From assembly GCF_000376105.1 (NCBI RefSeq), contig NZ_AQWM01000001.1, forward strand, positions 372,001 through 436,000: a DNA stretch of 64,000 nucleotides. Direction: 5' to 3'. The notes under the pieces are model-generated. The model made no database searches. It saw only the letters and a program-made list of their open reading frames with translations, and had not been told where the DNA came from. Both the position numbers and the translations under genes were made by a program. How positions within the stretch are numbered: the stretch's first letter is position 1; every line of letters starts with the position of its first letter. This document shows positions 53,674 to 62,977 of this stretch, piece by piece. The stretch comes from Asticcacaulis benevestitus DSM 16100 = ATCC BAA-896. GTDB taxonomy: Bacteria; Pseudomonadota; Alphaproteobacteria; Caulobacterales; Caulobacteraceae.

Positions 53674-55125
53674 TTAGTGATCCATCACTTCGTCATGAAG
53701 CGATGAGTCGAGGCCGGCTTCTTCCTGCTCTGCCGTCACGCGGAGACCCGTCGTGAATTTGCAGATGACCAGGATGATGAAGGTGCCAACAGCCGACCAG
53801 ACGATCGTCAGGGCGAGGCCCTTCAGTTGGACCAGAACGTCGTGGTTTGCACCCAGAGCGTTGATCTTGGGGTCAGCCAGCCAACCGGTCAGAACGGCGC
53901 CGAGGAAGCCACCGGCACCATGGATGCCGAAAGCGTCGAGGGAGTCGTCGTAGCCGAGCAGCTTCTTGATCCAGACCGCCGACAGATAGCAGACCGGGCC
54001 AGCGAAGAGACCGCAGATCATAGCGCCCGTCGGATTGACGAAGCCGCAAGCCGGGGTGATGACGACGAGGCCGGCAACCATACCCGACAGAATACCGATC
54101 AGCGAAGGCTTGCCGCGGAAGATCCACTCAACGATCTTCCAGGACACGCCACCAACGCAGGTAGCCAGGATGGTGTTGAGCAGAGCGGCCGAAGCGATCG
54201 CGTCGCCTGACCATTCCGAACCGGCGTTGAAGCCGATCCAGCCCACGAACAGCAGCGAAGCGCCGATCATGATGTAGATGGGGTTGTTGGCAGGCATGGA
54301 ATCCGTACCGTAGCCCTTGCGGCGCCCCAGGAAGATGGCGGCGACGAGGCCGGCAACACCGGAGTTACAGTGAACGACAGCGCCACCGGCGAAATCGAGC
54401 ACGCCCCACTGGGACATGATGCCGCCAGCCCAGACCATGTGACAGATCGGGGCGTAGACAAAGATGCTCCACAGGACCATGAACAGCAGCAGGCCGGAGA
54501 ACTTCACGCGCTCAGCAAACGCACCCGTGATCAGGGCGGGCGTGATGATGGCGAAGGTCATCTGGTAGGAAATCCAGGTGAATTCCGGAACCTTTGCCGT
54601 CGCGGCATAGGCCGTTTCCGGTGTGACCGCTTTCAGCATGATGTTGTCGAAACCGCCGAAGAACAGGTTCAAGGTTTCGGCAGGAATGCCGAACATAGCT
54701 GTTGAAACTGTTCCGAACGCCATCGAATAGGAGACCACCCACCAGACGATAGCGACCACGCAGGTCACGGCGACGGATTGTGTAACCGTGGCGATGACGT
54801 TCTTACGGCGTACCATACCGCCGTAGAAGAGCGCCAGACCCGGCAGGGTCATCATCAGCACCATGGCGGTACAGAAGATAAGGTAGGTTGTGTCAGCGCC
54901 GTCCAGTGCCAGAACCTTTTGTGAGGCCAGGAGGGTCGGGGCGGGCGCTTCCGCAGCTGCTACGGGTGCAGCGGCCGATTCTTCAACAGAAGCGGCTGCC
55001 GAGGTTACAGCTTCAGCCGACGCCGGAGCGGCGTCCTGAGCCAGGGCGAGACCGGCGGCGGGTGCCACCAGCATGAGAGTTGCCGCCGCAGCGATGGCTC
55101 TCGAGAGTTTGATCCACGTTTTCAA
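53674..55125 (-). CDS. amtB: Ammonium transporter AmtB
   Basis: AmtB conducts ammonium across the inner membrane. From TTG 55125 (LKTWIKLSRAIAAAATLML; AAGGGGGAT upstream) it has 483 residues: a cleavable signal (A-rich, to about ALAQ|DAAP), an Ala/Glu-rich linker, and the eleven-helix Amt domain starting GADTTYLIFCTAMVLMMTLPGLALFYGG. The pore twin histidines lie in FAGGAVVHCNSGVAG and DAFGIHGAGGFLG. An ATG at 55179 would add a His/Cys-rich 18-residue extension. Its stop precedes a clear terminator. It is near glnB-glnA, and PII would gate it. Confidence 0.95.
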   Translation of the reverse strand: MKTWIKLSRAIAAAATLMLVAPAAGLALAQDAAPASAEAVTSAAASVEESAAAPVAAAEAPAPTLLASQKVLALDGADTTYLIFCTAMVLMMTLPGLALFYGGMVRRKNVIATVTQSVAVTCVVAIVWWVVSYSMAFGTVSTAMFGIPAETLNLFFGGFDNIMLKAVTPETAYAATAKVPEFTWISYQMTFAIITPALITGAFAERVKFSGLLLFMVLWSIFVYAPICHMVWAGGIMSQWGVLDFAGGAVVHCNSGVAGLVAAIFLGRRKGYGTDSMPANNPIYIMIGASLLFVGWIGFNAGSEWSGDAIASAALLNTILATCVGGVSWKIVEWIFRGKPSLIGILSGMVAGLVVITPACGFVNPTGAMICGLFAGPVCYLSAVWIKKLLGYDDSLDAFGIHGAGGFLGAVLTGWLADPKINALGANHDVLVQLKGLALTIVWSAVGTFIILVICKFTTGLRVTAEQEEAGLDSSLHDEVMDH

Positions 55126-55458
55126 AGTATCCCCCTTGGATAGCGGATATTGCACATGCTCACAGTGCAGCGACTTCAAGGCATCGCAAAGAGGATTGTG
55201 AGGTTAACGAAGCGTCAACGGGGCTTGCTGGCCGGTTTGCGTCATTTATGTGTCGGAATGGCGGGAAACAACCGAAAATGGGCGCGTTTTTAATTCATTG
55301 CGATTGAAACTATAATTGTATCAATTGAAATTAAAATAAATCAAACAAATTATGAAATTTGCCGTCCGGAATGAACGCCATGTCACGCTAACGAAATAGG
55401 CCGCCCCATCAAGGGCGGCCTATAACAGAATCTGATGTCGTGCGACAGGAGTTTCAGA
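55126..55458. other. Gap between glnA and amtB
   Basis: This 333-bp gap contains the glnA terminator (55396-55423) and an AT-rich block around 55290-55360, which on the minus strand includes a TATAGT-like -10. It should drive amtB from its own promoter. I see no convincing sigma-54 promoter (TGGCAC-N5-TTGC) here. Confidence 0.45.
55396..55423 (-). terminator. Hairpin terminator after glnA
   Basis: An 11-bp perfect stem ATAGGCCGCCC / GGGCGGCCTAT with loop CATCAA lies about 36 bp after the glnA stop. The minus-strand tail TATTTCG is a weak T-run, so read-through to amtB is possible. Confidence 0.7.
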
Positions 55459-56865
55459 TTAGCACTTGTAATACATCTCGAATTCGATCGGGTGAGGACG
55501 CAGTTCGAGGTTCATCACTTCTTCCATCTTCAGTTCGATGTAGGAGTCGATGAAATCGTCGTCCATCACGCCGCCCTTCTTGAGGAAGGCACGATCCTTG
55601 TCGAGGTTTTCCAGAGCTTCACGGAGCGAACCGCAGACTTCCGGGATGTTCTTTTGCTCTTGGGGCGGCAGATCATACAGGTTCTTGTCGGCGGGTGCGC
55701 CCGGATCAAGACGGTTCTCGATACCATCGAGACCAGCCATCAGCAGGGCGGTGAAGGTCAGGTAAGGGTTACCCATCGGATCGGGGAAGCGGGCTTCGAG
55801 GCGCTTGCCCTTCGGCGACGACACCCACGGAATACGGATCGAAGCGGAGCGGTTGCGGGCCGAATAGGCCAGCTTGACCGGAGCTTCATAACCCGGAACC
55901 AAGCGCTTGTAGCTGTTGGTCGTCGAGTTCGAGAAGGCGTTGATGGCCTTGGCGTGCTTGATAATACCGCCAATGTACCACAGGCAGAGGTCCGACAGAC
56001 CGGCGTACTTGTCGCCGGCGAAGAGCGGCTTGCCGTCCTTCCAGATCGACTGGTGAACGTGCATGCCCGAACCGTTGTCGCCGAACATCGGCTTCGCCAT
56101 GAAGGTCACGGTCTTGCCGTAGGCGTGAGCCACGTTCTGAACGACGTACTTGTAGAGCTGCGTGCGGTCGGCCATGGTCAGCATGTCCGAGAACTTCAGG
56201 CCCAGTTCGTGTTGGGCCGGCGCCACTTCGTGGTGGTGCTTTTCGGGTTCCATGCCCAGTTCGCCCATGACGGAGAGCATTTCGCCACGGATGTCTTGCG
56301 CCGAGTCGATCGGGTTGACGGGGAAGTAGCCGCCTTTAGGACCAGGGCGGTGGCCCATATTGCCTTCGGCGTAAACCTTGGCGGAGTTGTGCGGCAGTTC
56401 GACCGAGTCGAAGGCGTAGCCGGTGTTGTCCGGCGAGATCGACCAGCGCACGTCGTCAAACATGAAGAATTCAGCTTCGGGACCGAAGTAAACCGTATCG
56501 CCCACACCGGCCGATTGCGTATAGGCGAGGGCCTTCTTGGCGATCGAACGCGGGTCGCGGTTGTAAGGCTCGTTGGTGTCGGGGTTCACGACATCGCAGA
56601 ACATGAACAGCGTGGTTTGCTGATAGAAGGGGTCGATATAGGCCGTCTTCAGATCAGGGCGAAGCTTCATGTCGGATTCGTTGATGGCCTTCCAGCCGGC
56701 GATCGACGAACCATCGAACATGGTGCCGTCATCGAGAAATTCTTCATCGACCAAGTCGATGTCGAAGGTCACGTGCTGGAGTTTGCCCTTAACGTCGGAG
56801 AAGCGAACGTCAACATACTTGACGTCCTTTTCCTTGATGAGCTTGAGAATGTCTGCTGCGGTCAT
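55459..56865 (-). CDS. glnA: Glutamine synthetase, type I
   Basis: GlnA makes glutamine from glutamate, ammonium and ATP. The 468-residue protein has the GSI N-terminal domain ([17 protein letters not shown]), [22 protein letters not shown], the metal-site [38 protein letters not shown] and the adenylylation-site segment [10 protein letters not shown] (Tyr modified by GlnE when nitrogen is ample). Length is typical. The gene lies 64 bp downstream of glnB, a glnBA operon. SD is GGGGCG before ATG 56865. Confidence 0.98.
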   Translation of the reverse strand: MTAADILKLIKEKDVKYVDVRFSDVKGKLQHVTFDIDLVDEEFLDDGTMFDGSSIAGWKAINESDMKLRPDLKTAYIDPFYQQTTLFMFCDVVNPDTNEPYNRDPRSIAKKALAYTQSAGVGDTVYFGPEAEFFMFDDVRWSISPDNTGYAFDSVELPHNSAKVYAEGNMGHRPGPKGGYFPVNPIDSAQDIRGEMLSVMGELGMEPEKHHHEVAPAQHELGLKFSDMLTMADRTQLYKYVVQNVAHAYGKTVTFMAKPMFGDNGSGMHVHQSIWKDGKPLFAGDKYAGLSDLCLWYIGGIIKHAKAINAFSNSTTNSYKRLVPGYEAPVKLAYSARNRSASIRIPWVSSPKGKRLEARFPDPMGNPYLTFTALLMAGLDGIENRLDPGAPADKNLYDLPPQEQKNIPEVCGSLREALENLDKDRAFLKKGGVMDDDFIDSYIELKMEEVMNLELRPHPIEFEMYYKC

Positions 56866-56929
56866 ATTTGACGCCCCATTTAAGCCTGTAGATTAAAAAG
56901 TATGGGAGAGGCGAAACGCCGGTGGTCGA

Positions 56930-57271
<342 letters not shown>

Positions 57272-57312
57272 CTATCCATAAAACTAGCAGACCGTTCAGT
57301 CCCGTAACTTGT

Positions 57313-57333
57313 TTGCATTGCGCAAGAATGCAA
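57313..57333. promoter_or_regulatory. Inverted repeat upstream of glnB
   Basis: TTGCAT - 9 bp - ATGCAA is a perfect 6-bp inverted repeat about 45-65 bp upstream of the glnB start. It may be an NtrC- or other dimeric-regulator site; it is not a canonical NtrC box. Confidence 0.4.
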
Positions 57334-57747
57334 GCTCATTTCCAGCGCGTGATCTCACATGGCTGTAAAATTTGATTACGATGCGTGAACGTCAGGTATT
57401 GCGCCTTTAGCGCTTGGCTGCGGCAAATTCAAAAAGAAAATGTGTTTTAGCGCGATTTGGCCACATATAAAGAGAAAATTTACCCGACTCGGCAGGAGAG
57501 CTATCTCAAAGCGCGAAATGCCGTTACATTTGCAATTAAATGGCCGTCCATCGCGCGAAAGTGCGCGAAAAATATGCATGCTTGTTGCCGTGCAGCATTA
57601 GGTACGGTTCATGACAATCGTATGACCCTGATCTCGGACTTTTTCACACCTTCCGCCATCACCGTGCTTGACGCCGCCCGATCTTTGCTTCAGACAGCGC
57701 CCCCTCAGGCCTGCGTCCTCAGGTGCCTGACCAATAGAAGCTGATAT
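57334..57747. other. Gap between glnB operon and tRNA-Leu
   Basis: This 414-bp stretch has no convincing gene. Short open frames on both strands lack family features and good SDs. A TTGACG about 80 bp upstream of the tRNA could be its -35. Confidence 0.4.
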
Positions 57748-57832
57748 GCGGATGTGGCGGAACTGGTAGACGCACTGGGTTTAGGTTCCAGCGCTGCAAG
57801 GCGTGGAGGTTCGAGTCCTCTCATCCGCACCA
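57748..57832 (+). tRNA. tRNA-Leu (anticodon UAG)
   Basis: An 85-nt sequence with acceptor stem GCGGATG / CATCCGC, anticodon stem CTGGG / TCCAG with loop TTTAGGT giving anticodon TAG (reads CUA/CUN), a long variable arm, a T-arm with GTTCGAGTCC and an encoded CCA end. The long variable arm and GGCGGAACTGG D-arm fit a class II Leu tRNA. Confidence 0.95.
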
Positions 57833-57840
57833 GCTATTTC

Positions 57841-58080
57841 TCATGATTTTATCGAATATGCGGCGCTGTGGCTTCGATAGCGGCCTGGTTTTGCATGACC
57901 CAATCGAACAATGAGGGCGGGGCACAGACTCTCGCCGAGCGACATCCGTTCATAGTCGACGCGCGGCGGGATCGTCGGAAAACGATTCGTGTCAGCCGTC
58001 CAGCGGCTTGCAGCGATTTCAGAGTCAAGGTCAGCATGCGTTGCGAAATGCCATCAATGCGGTGATGGATTTTCTTGTAG
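57841..58080 (-). pseudogene. Remnant of an HxlR-family transcriptional regulator
   Basis: Reading the minus strand, HRIDGISQRMLTLTLKSLQAAGRLTRIVF is in one frame, TIPPRVDYERMSLGESL in the next, and LFDWVMQNQAAIEA back in the first. Together these give the last two thirds of an HxlR-type winged-helix protein. The N-terminal part with the usual conserved Cys and ILGGKW motif is missing and two frameshifts interrupt the rest. It begins 9 bp after a tRNA-Leu end, a common spot for gene gain and loss. I infer decay of a once complete regulator. Confidence 0.75.
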
Positions 58081-58224
58081 CGCCGATGGCCTGCTGCTCG
58101 GTCCTGACCAGAAACAAGCGTTGATTGATGGCGCCCTGGCTGAAGTCGCCGCGCTTTAGGTGTTGCGTATCTGACGGCGGGCGTTCAATAGTCGCGGCCT
58201 GAATCTGCTATGGGGCCTGCCGTC

Positions 58225-59463
58225 ATGAAGTCTAAGTTTGCGTTATTCATTCTCTTCGCCATGGTTGCGGGCGTCGCAGCGGGCTGGGCCAGCAACGAAT
58301 ATCTGAGCCCGGAAAACCTCAAGACCGCGACCATGATCTATGGTTTGTTGACCAAGATTTTCATCACCCTGATCAAGATGATCATTGCACCTCTGGTGCT
58401 TTTCACACTGATCGCCGGCATCGGCCACATGGAAGACGCCGCCTCGGTCGGCCGCGTCGGTCTGAAGTCTTTGGGCTGGTTTCTGCTCATGTCGTTGGTG
58501 TCGCTCGGGATTGGTATTATGATGGTCGAATGGCTCAAGCCCGGCGTCGGCATGAATCTTCAGGTCGTGGGCGAAGCGATTAAGGTGCCGTCGACCGAAG
58601 GCTTCACGCTGGAGAAATTCGTTGAGCACCTGATCCCGTCCTCGATCATCAAGGCTATGGCCGACAACGAAATCCTGCAGATTGTGGTCTTCGCGGTCTT
58701 CGTCGGTACGGCGATCTCGATGCTGGAAAAGAAATCCCCGCGGGTTATGGAACTGGCGGAAGAGGCTTCGGCCATCATGCTCAAGGTCACCGAAGTGGTG
58801 ATGAAATTTGCACCGTTCGCTATTTTCGGTGCACTGGCCAAGACAGTCAGCGAACAGGGGCTGCCTATTCTGGTCACCTACGCCAAATTCATGGCGGGCT
58901 TCTATGGCGCCATGGGTGTTCTGTGGGCGCTGCTGATCGTGCTGGGCTTCCTGTTCCTCGGCGGCCGTATGCTGCGGGTGCTGGGCGTTATCCGCGAGCC
59001 GACCCTGCTGGCTTTCTCGACCGCCAGTTCGGAAGCGGCTTACCCTAAGCTGCTGGCAGGTCTGCCGACCGTCGGCATTTCGCGCAAGATCGTGTCGTTC
59101 GTGCTGCCGCTAGGCTATTCGTTCAATCTCGATGGTTCGATGATCTACTGCACCTTCGCAACTTTGTTTATCGCGCAGGCCTATGGCGTGGTGTTCACCA
59201 CCGCTCAGATCATCATGATGCTGTTCCTTCTTTTGATCACTTCCAAGGGCATCGCCGGTGTGCCGCGCGCCTCGCTGGTCGTTATCATGGCGACCCTGGC
59301 CTATTTTGGCCTGCCGGCGGAATGGATCGCCCTTGTGCTGGGTGTCGATCACCTGCTCGACATGGGACGCTCGGCTACCAACGTGCTTGGCAACAGCGTC
59401 GCATCGGCCGTCATCGCCAAGTGGGAAGGCCAGCTTGACGTGGAAGAGCCGGTAAAGCTCTAG
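58225..59463 (+). CDS. Dicarboxylate/amino acid:cation symporter (DAACS family)
   Basis: This inner-membrane symporter takes up C4-dicarboxylates or acidic amino acids with Na+ or H+. The 412-residue protein from ATG 58225 has about eight helices and the family's motifs: FITLIKMIIAPLVLFTLIAGI, TASSEAAYPKLLAGL (SS hairpin), LPLGYSFNLDGSMIYCTFATLFIAQ (NLDG) and GVDHLLDMGRSATNVLGNSVAS (TNVxGN). The GltP-versus-DctA substrate is undecided. Six upstream residues from ATG 58210 are an alternative. It overlaps the convergent lipoprotein gene by 4 bp. Confidence 0.93.
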   Translation: MKSKFALFILFAMVAGVAAGWASNEYLSPENLKTATMIYGLLTKIFITLIKMIIAPLVLFTLIAGIGHMEDAASVGRVGLKSLGWFLLMSLVSLGIGIMMVEWLKPGVGMNLQVVGEAIKVPSTEGFTLEKFVEHLIPSSIIKAMADNEILQIVVFAVFVGTAISMLEKKSPRVMELAEEASAIMLKVTEVVMKFAPFAIFGALAKTVSEQGLPILVTYAKFMAGFYGAMGVLWALLIVLGFLFLGGRMLRVLGVIREPTLLAFSTASSEAAYPKLLAGLPTVGISRKIVSFVLPLGYSFNLDGSMIYCTFATLFIAQAYGVVFTTAQIIMMLFLLLITSKGIAGVPRASLVVIMATLAYFGLPAEWIALVLGVDHLLDMGRSATNVLGNSVASAVIAKWEGQLDVEEPVKL

Positions 59464-60242
59464 CTTTCTTTTTCGAAATGTGGTGCCGGCGGGGGCTCCG
59501 CCGTGAAGTGGTAATTCGGTTTGTTGACGGCCTTGGGCGCCAGGGTATCGCGGTCCACCCATTGCGTCGCCCGCATTTGCCATTTCCCCGTGGCGTCCTT
59601 TTCGATACGCGCGGTGAAATAATAGGCGAAGCTGTCGTAAGGGTTTGAGCTGTTAGGCCCTTCATTGTGCCAGCAGGTCGCGGTAAAGTGGGTGTCGTCC
59701 TGCCAGGCCATGCCTTTGCAGTGCGCTGGGAAGATCACCACGTCCCGGATTTTGGGCCAGTTGGCCAGGGCGAGCGAGCCTTGCGTCTCGTCGGCGCGGT
59801 CAAAGCCGGAAGCAAGGATGCGGCCATCTGGCGAGACCGAAGCCTCTTCGCGCACCAGATATTTATCGCTGTTGGGTAAGACGAGGTAGGTATTTTCGGC
59901 ATTGGCGAAATGGCAGGTCACGCCGGCGACCGGATAAAGCTCGCCATCCTTGCCGCGCAGCTTGAGCACGCCAGTCAGGAAATAGCGCTCGCAGCCCTTG
60001 GGATCGTTGATGTAGCTGGTGACCGCCTCTTCCTTGTGCATGATGATTAGTTCACGATCCTTGCGCACGGCGAGGCCGGGATTGGCGGCGATCAGGGCCG
60101 CTTCGACCGCCATGGTGCGCTTCTCGTTGTCCGAGCCTTCAAAGGTCGGATCTATGCCTTCCTGGCGCTTGGGCGCTGCTTTCTCACATCCGGCCAGACT
60201 GCAGGAAGCTAGGGCGAAAAACAGGATCAGGGTGTTACGCAC
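59460..60242 (-). CDS. Predicted lipoprotein of unknown function
   Basis: The 260-residue product has a lipoprotein signal MRNTLILFFALASCSLAGC with Cys19 as the modified residue, then a soluble domain of about 240 residues with several Cys (GCERYF, VTCHFAN, AHCKGM, ATCWH) that could form disulfides. The C-terminus is Pro-rich (EPPPAPHFEKES). I do not recognise the family. It is divergent from tig and convergent with the symporter. Confidence 0.8.
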   Translation of the reverse strand: MRNTLILFFALASCSLAGCEKAAPKRQEGIDPTFEGSDNEKRTMAVEAALIAANPGLAVRKDRELIIMHKEEAVTSYINDPKGCERYFLTGVLKLRGKDGELYPVAGVTCHFANAENTYLVLPNSDKYLVREEASVSPDGRILASGFDRADETQGSLALANWPKIRDVVIFPAHCKGMAWQDDTHFTATCWHNEGPNSSNPYDSFAYYFTARIEKDATGKWQMRATQWVDRDTLAPKAVNKPNYHFTAEPPPAPHFEKES

Positions 60243-60410
60243 GTGCAGATCTCCGAAGGTCAGTCAGCCAAGCTATCCGCGAACTTGTAAAAATTCACTG
60301 AGGCTCAGTGAGTATGGGCTTGCAAGCATGAAATTTCCGACAAACCCACCTGAACGCCTTACATAACCGTTGACCTGACCCGCAATCATGCCATAAGGGC
60401 TCATCTTTTG

Positions 60411-60480
60411 GCGCCCGTGCCTCCGCAGGGGCGCTTGTTTCTATTTTTAACCGCCCGTGCGGGCCTGACGCAAGGTCAGG
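60411..60480 (+). promoter_or_regulatory. Hairpin series in the tig leader
   Basis: Three potential stems in a row: GCGCCC / GGGCGC (60411-60434) followed by TTGTTTCTATTTTT, then GCCC / GGGC (60453-60464) and CCTGAC / GTCAGG (60464-60480), just upstream of tig. The first resembles a terminator or attenuator. Confidence 0.4.
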
Positions 60481-60507
60481 GACCAATCGGCATAAGGTAA
60501 CTGATCG

Positions 60508-61860
60508 ATGCAAGTCGTTGAAAAACTGAATGAAGGCCTGAGCCGCGTCCTCGAAGTCACCATCGCCAAGGGCGAGTTGACCCAAAAACTGGACGCCAAG
60601 ATCGCGGAAATCGCGCCCAAGATGAACATCAAGGGCTTCCGCCCTGGCAAGGTGCCGCAAAATCACGTTCGCAAGCTGTACGGCAAGGAACTGATGGGCG
60701 AAATCATTCAGGAAACGCTGAATGCCACGACCGAGCAGGCGATGAAGGATGCCAACATCCGTCCCGCCAGCCAGCCCGAACTGAAGCCGATCGGCGACAT
60801 CGAAGGCGTGATCGAAGGCAAGGCTGACCTGGCCTATGAAATCGCTGTCGAAATGATGCCGATCTTCACGCCGGTTGAGCCTGCCTCGCTCGAACTGACC
60901 CGTCCGGTCTACGAGCCGACCGAAGCCGATATCGACGAAGCCCTCAAGACCGTCACCGCGCAATCGAAGCAATTCGAAGCCAAGACGGGCAAGGGCAAGG
61001 CCGCCCCGAAAGCGGAAGATGGCGACAAGCTGATCATCGATTTCGTTGGCAAGCTGGGCGACGAACTGTTTGAAGGTGGTTCGGCCGAAGGCGCCGAGCT
61101 GATCATCGGTTCGGGCCAGTTTATCCCGGGTTTTGAAGAACAACTGATCGGCGCCAAGAAGGGCGAAGTGAAGACGCTCAACGTCACCTTCCCGGAAAAC
61201 TACGGCGCCGCCAACTTGGCAGGCAAGGCCGCGACCTTCGAGACGACCGTTCAGGACATCCTTTCGCCGAAGGAAGGCGAAGCCGATGACGAACTCGCCA
61301 AGAGCCTTGGTCTGGAAAGCCTGCAAGCCCTGAAGGACATCCTGAAGACGCAACTGCAACAGCAGTTCGGTCAGGCTTCGCGTTTCAAGATGAAGCGCGC
61401 CCTTCTGGATATCCTTGACGAGAAGCACAGCTTCGAACTGCCCAAGCGTATGCTGGAAGCTGAGTTCCAGGGCATCTGGCAACAGGTTGAGCAGGACAAG
61501 GCCAATGGCCAGCTTGCCGAAGAAGACGCCAGCAAGTCGGAAGCCGAACTGAAGGACGAGTACATGAAGATCGCTGAGCGCCGCGTGCGCCTCGGTCTGG
61601 TGCTCGCCGAAATCGGCACCCGCCAGAACGTCCAGGTCACCGATCAGGAAGTCAATCAGGCCATCATGCAGGAAGCCCGCAACTATCCGGGCCAGGAGCG
61701 TCAGGTCTTTGAATTCTATACGAAGAACCCCGGCGCCGCCGCTCAGATCCGCGCGCCGATCTACGAAGAAAAGGTCTGCGATCTGATCTTCTCGCTCGCT
61801 ACCGTGAAGGAAGAGCCGATCAGCAAGGAAGACCTGCTTAAAGAAGAGGAAGAAGCGTAA
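60508..61860 (+). CDS. tig: Trigger factor
   Basis: Trigger factor is the ribosome-bound chaperone and prolyl isomerase. The 450-residue protein begins MQVVEKLNEGLSRVLEVTI and contains the ribosome-docking GFRPGKVPQNHV (about 47-58), the FKBP-type PPIase domain (GDKLIIDFVGKLGDELFEGGSAEG, IIGSGQFIPGFEEQLIGAKKGE) and the helical C-terminal domain ending EDLLKEEEEA. Length is normal. It is about 1.1 kb upstream of clpP, a familiar tig-clpP neighbourhood, though two other genes intervene. Confidence 0.98.
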   Translation: MQVVEKLNEGLSRVLEVTIAKGELTQKLDAKIAEIAPKMNIKGFRPGKVPQNHVRKLYGKELMGEIIQETLNATTEQAMKDANIRPASQPELKPIGDIEGVIEGKADLAYEIAVEMMPIFTPVEPASLELTRPVYEPTEADIDEALKTVTAQSKQFEAKTGKGKAAPKAEDGDKLIIDFVGKLGDELFEGGSAEGAELIIGSGQFIPGFEEQLIGAKKGEVKTLNVTFPENYGAANLAGKAATFETTVQDILSPKEGEADDELAKSLGLESLQALKDILKTQLQQQFGQASRFKMKRALLDILDEKHSFELPKRMLEAEFQGIWQQVEQDKANGQLAEEDASKSEAELKDEYMKIAERRVRLGLVLAEIGTRQNVQVTDQEVNQAIMQEARNYPGQERQVFEFYTKNPGAAAQIRAPIYEEKVCDLIFSLATVKEEPISKEDLLKEEEEA

Positions 61861-61883
61861 GCTTTCGAATCAAAAGTTACATG

Positions 61884-61914
61884 AAAGAGGCTCCGAAAGG
61901 GGCCTCTTTTTTTA
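61884..61914 (+). terminator. Intrinsic terminator after tig
   Basis: Stem AAAGAGGCTCC / GGGGCCTCTTT (11 bp with one G.U) and loop GAAA, followed by TTTTTTTATT, 24 bp after the tig stop. Confidence 0.92.
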
Positions 61915-61973
61915 TTGCCACCTTAAGTGGATCGAGCTACCACAGGTGGCGTTCATCAAGAGGGGGAAACCTA

Positions 61974-62498
61974 ATGCGTAAATTCGTGATTTGTCTGGCA
62001 AGCGTGTCTTTTCTGGCGGTTATGCCTGTCGCCGCCATGGCGCAAAATCCTGCCACGCCCGCCGTGGAAGACGCGGTGACGGCCCGCAAGGTTGTGCTGA
62101 TCAAGCGCTATTTCAAATCCATCGAGATGGATAAGCTGATCGGCAGCATGATGCAGTCGATGCTGCCGGCGCTTGCCGAGCAACAACGCGCAAACTCGGG
62201 CCTGACCTCTGAACAAAGTAAGATGGCGACGGATGCCGCTGTCGAGACGATGGCGGAAATTACGCCTATCTATATCGACAAACTCTCTGTGATCTATGCC
62301 GACGCCTTTACCGAGGATGAGCTGATCCAGATGGTCGCTTTCTATGAAAGCCCGGTCGGGCAGTCGATCACCAAAAAGACTCCCTTACTCATTCCGAAGA
62401 CGACGCAAGTCATGATGGAATTGATGCCAGAGATCCAGAACCGGATGCAGACGAAGATGTGCAATAAGATCGACTGCAGTACCGGTCAGGCAAAATAG
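61974..62498 (+). CDS. DUF2059 domain-containing exported protein
   Basis: The product from ATG 61974 (MRKFVICLASVSFLAVMPVAAMA; GGGGGAAA upstream) has 174 residues: a signal peptide cleaved near MAQ, then the helical DUF2059 domain with FTEDELIQMVAFYESPVGQSITKKTPLL near residue 120, the family's hallmark. Its function is unknown. The mature C-terminus has CNKIDCSTG, two Cys that might form a disulfide. It lies between tig and clpP. Confidence 0.92.
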   Translation: MRKFVICLASVSFLAVMPVAAMAQNPATPAVEDAVTARKVVLIKRYFKSIEMDKLIGSMMQSMLPALAEQQRANSGLTSEQSKMATDAAVETMAEITPIYIDKLSVIYADAFTEDELIQMVAFYESPVGQSITKKTPLLIPKTTQVMMELMPEIQNRMQTKMCNKIDCSTGQAK

Positions 62499-62564
62499 CA
62501 TTCCGTATTTCATTTTGACACGATGACGGTGCCTCCTTGCCTGACAAGCAAAGAGGAACTCACC

Positions 62565-62780
62565 ATGTCGACATCCAAGCAGGTTTCCGGGAAGAACCCG
62601 TCGGCGCATCGCAGTGCGCCGACGGATACGGCCCATCCTTCGCAACGCGAAGACTCGTCCGAAGGTAATAATGTTCAGGAGGGGCGTCTGCCGAAAGGTC
62701 AGACCGGCAGCGGCGACACCCACGGCAAGGGCGTTGACGAAACCGGCCGTGATTCGAAGGCGCCGCACGTTTCTAAATAG
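62565..62780 (+). CDS. Small disordered protein of unknown function
   Basis: The 71-residue product (ATG 62565; GAGGA upstream) is hydrophilic, rich in Ser, Gly, Lys, Asp and Thr, with no hydrophobic segment (MSTSKQVSGKNPSAHRS..., GDTHGKGVDETGRDSKAPH). Its composition resembles small stress-related disordered proteins, but I can name no family. The good SD and clean frame suggest a real gene. It precedes clpP by about 200 bp. Confidence 0.55.
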   Translation: MSTSKQVSGKNPSAHRSAPTDTAHPSQREDSSEGNNVQEGRLPKGQTGSGDTHGKGVDETGRDSKAPHVSK

Positions 62781-62977
62781 TTTGGGCTAATCCGGCGCAA
62801 TCTAATCGCCACTTGAAATCCTGTGGGTAACTTGCCAAGTTGAGCGCGTTGCCGCTATTGTTTTGATGACAATGGTGAATACATAAGACAAGGCTGGGAC
62901 GCATCCACTTACGGTTAAGATATTTAGCCCTATATCTGCGGCCAGGCTTTGATATTTTTTCCAGATAAGGATTCGTG

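Noticed and set aside
55435-56871. Long open frame opposite glnA
   Set aside because: Shadow of a highly conserved gene in GC-rich DNA; residues show no known family.
56878-56896. Paired TTAA motifs between glnB and glnA as a CtrA box
   Set aside because: Spacing is 9 bp, not 7.
57457-57744. Open frame between glnB and tRNA-Leu
   Set aside because: No SD, no family resemblance, and runs into the tRNA promoter region.
60295-61482. Long open frame opposite tig
   Set aside because: Composition follows the tig frame; covers the tig leader without own signals.
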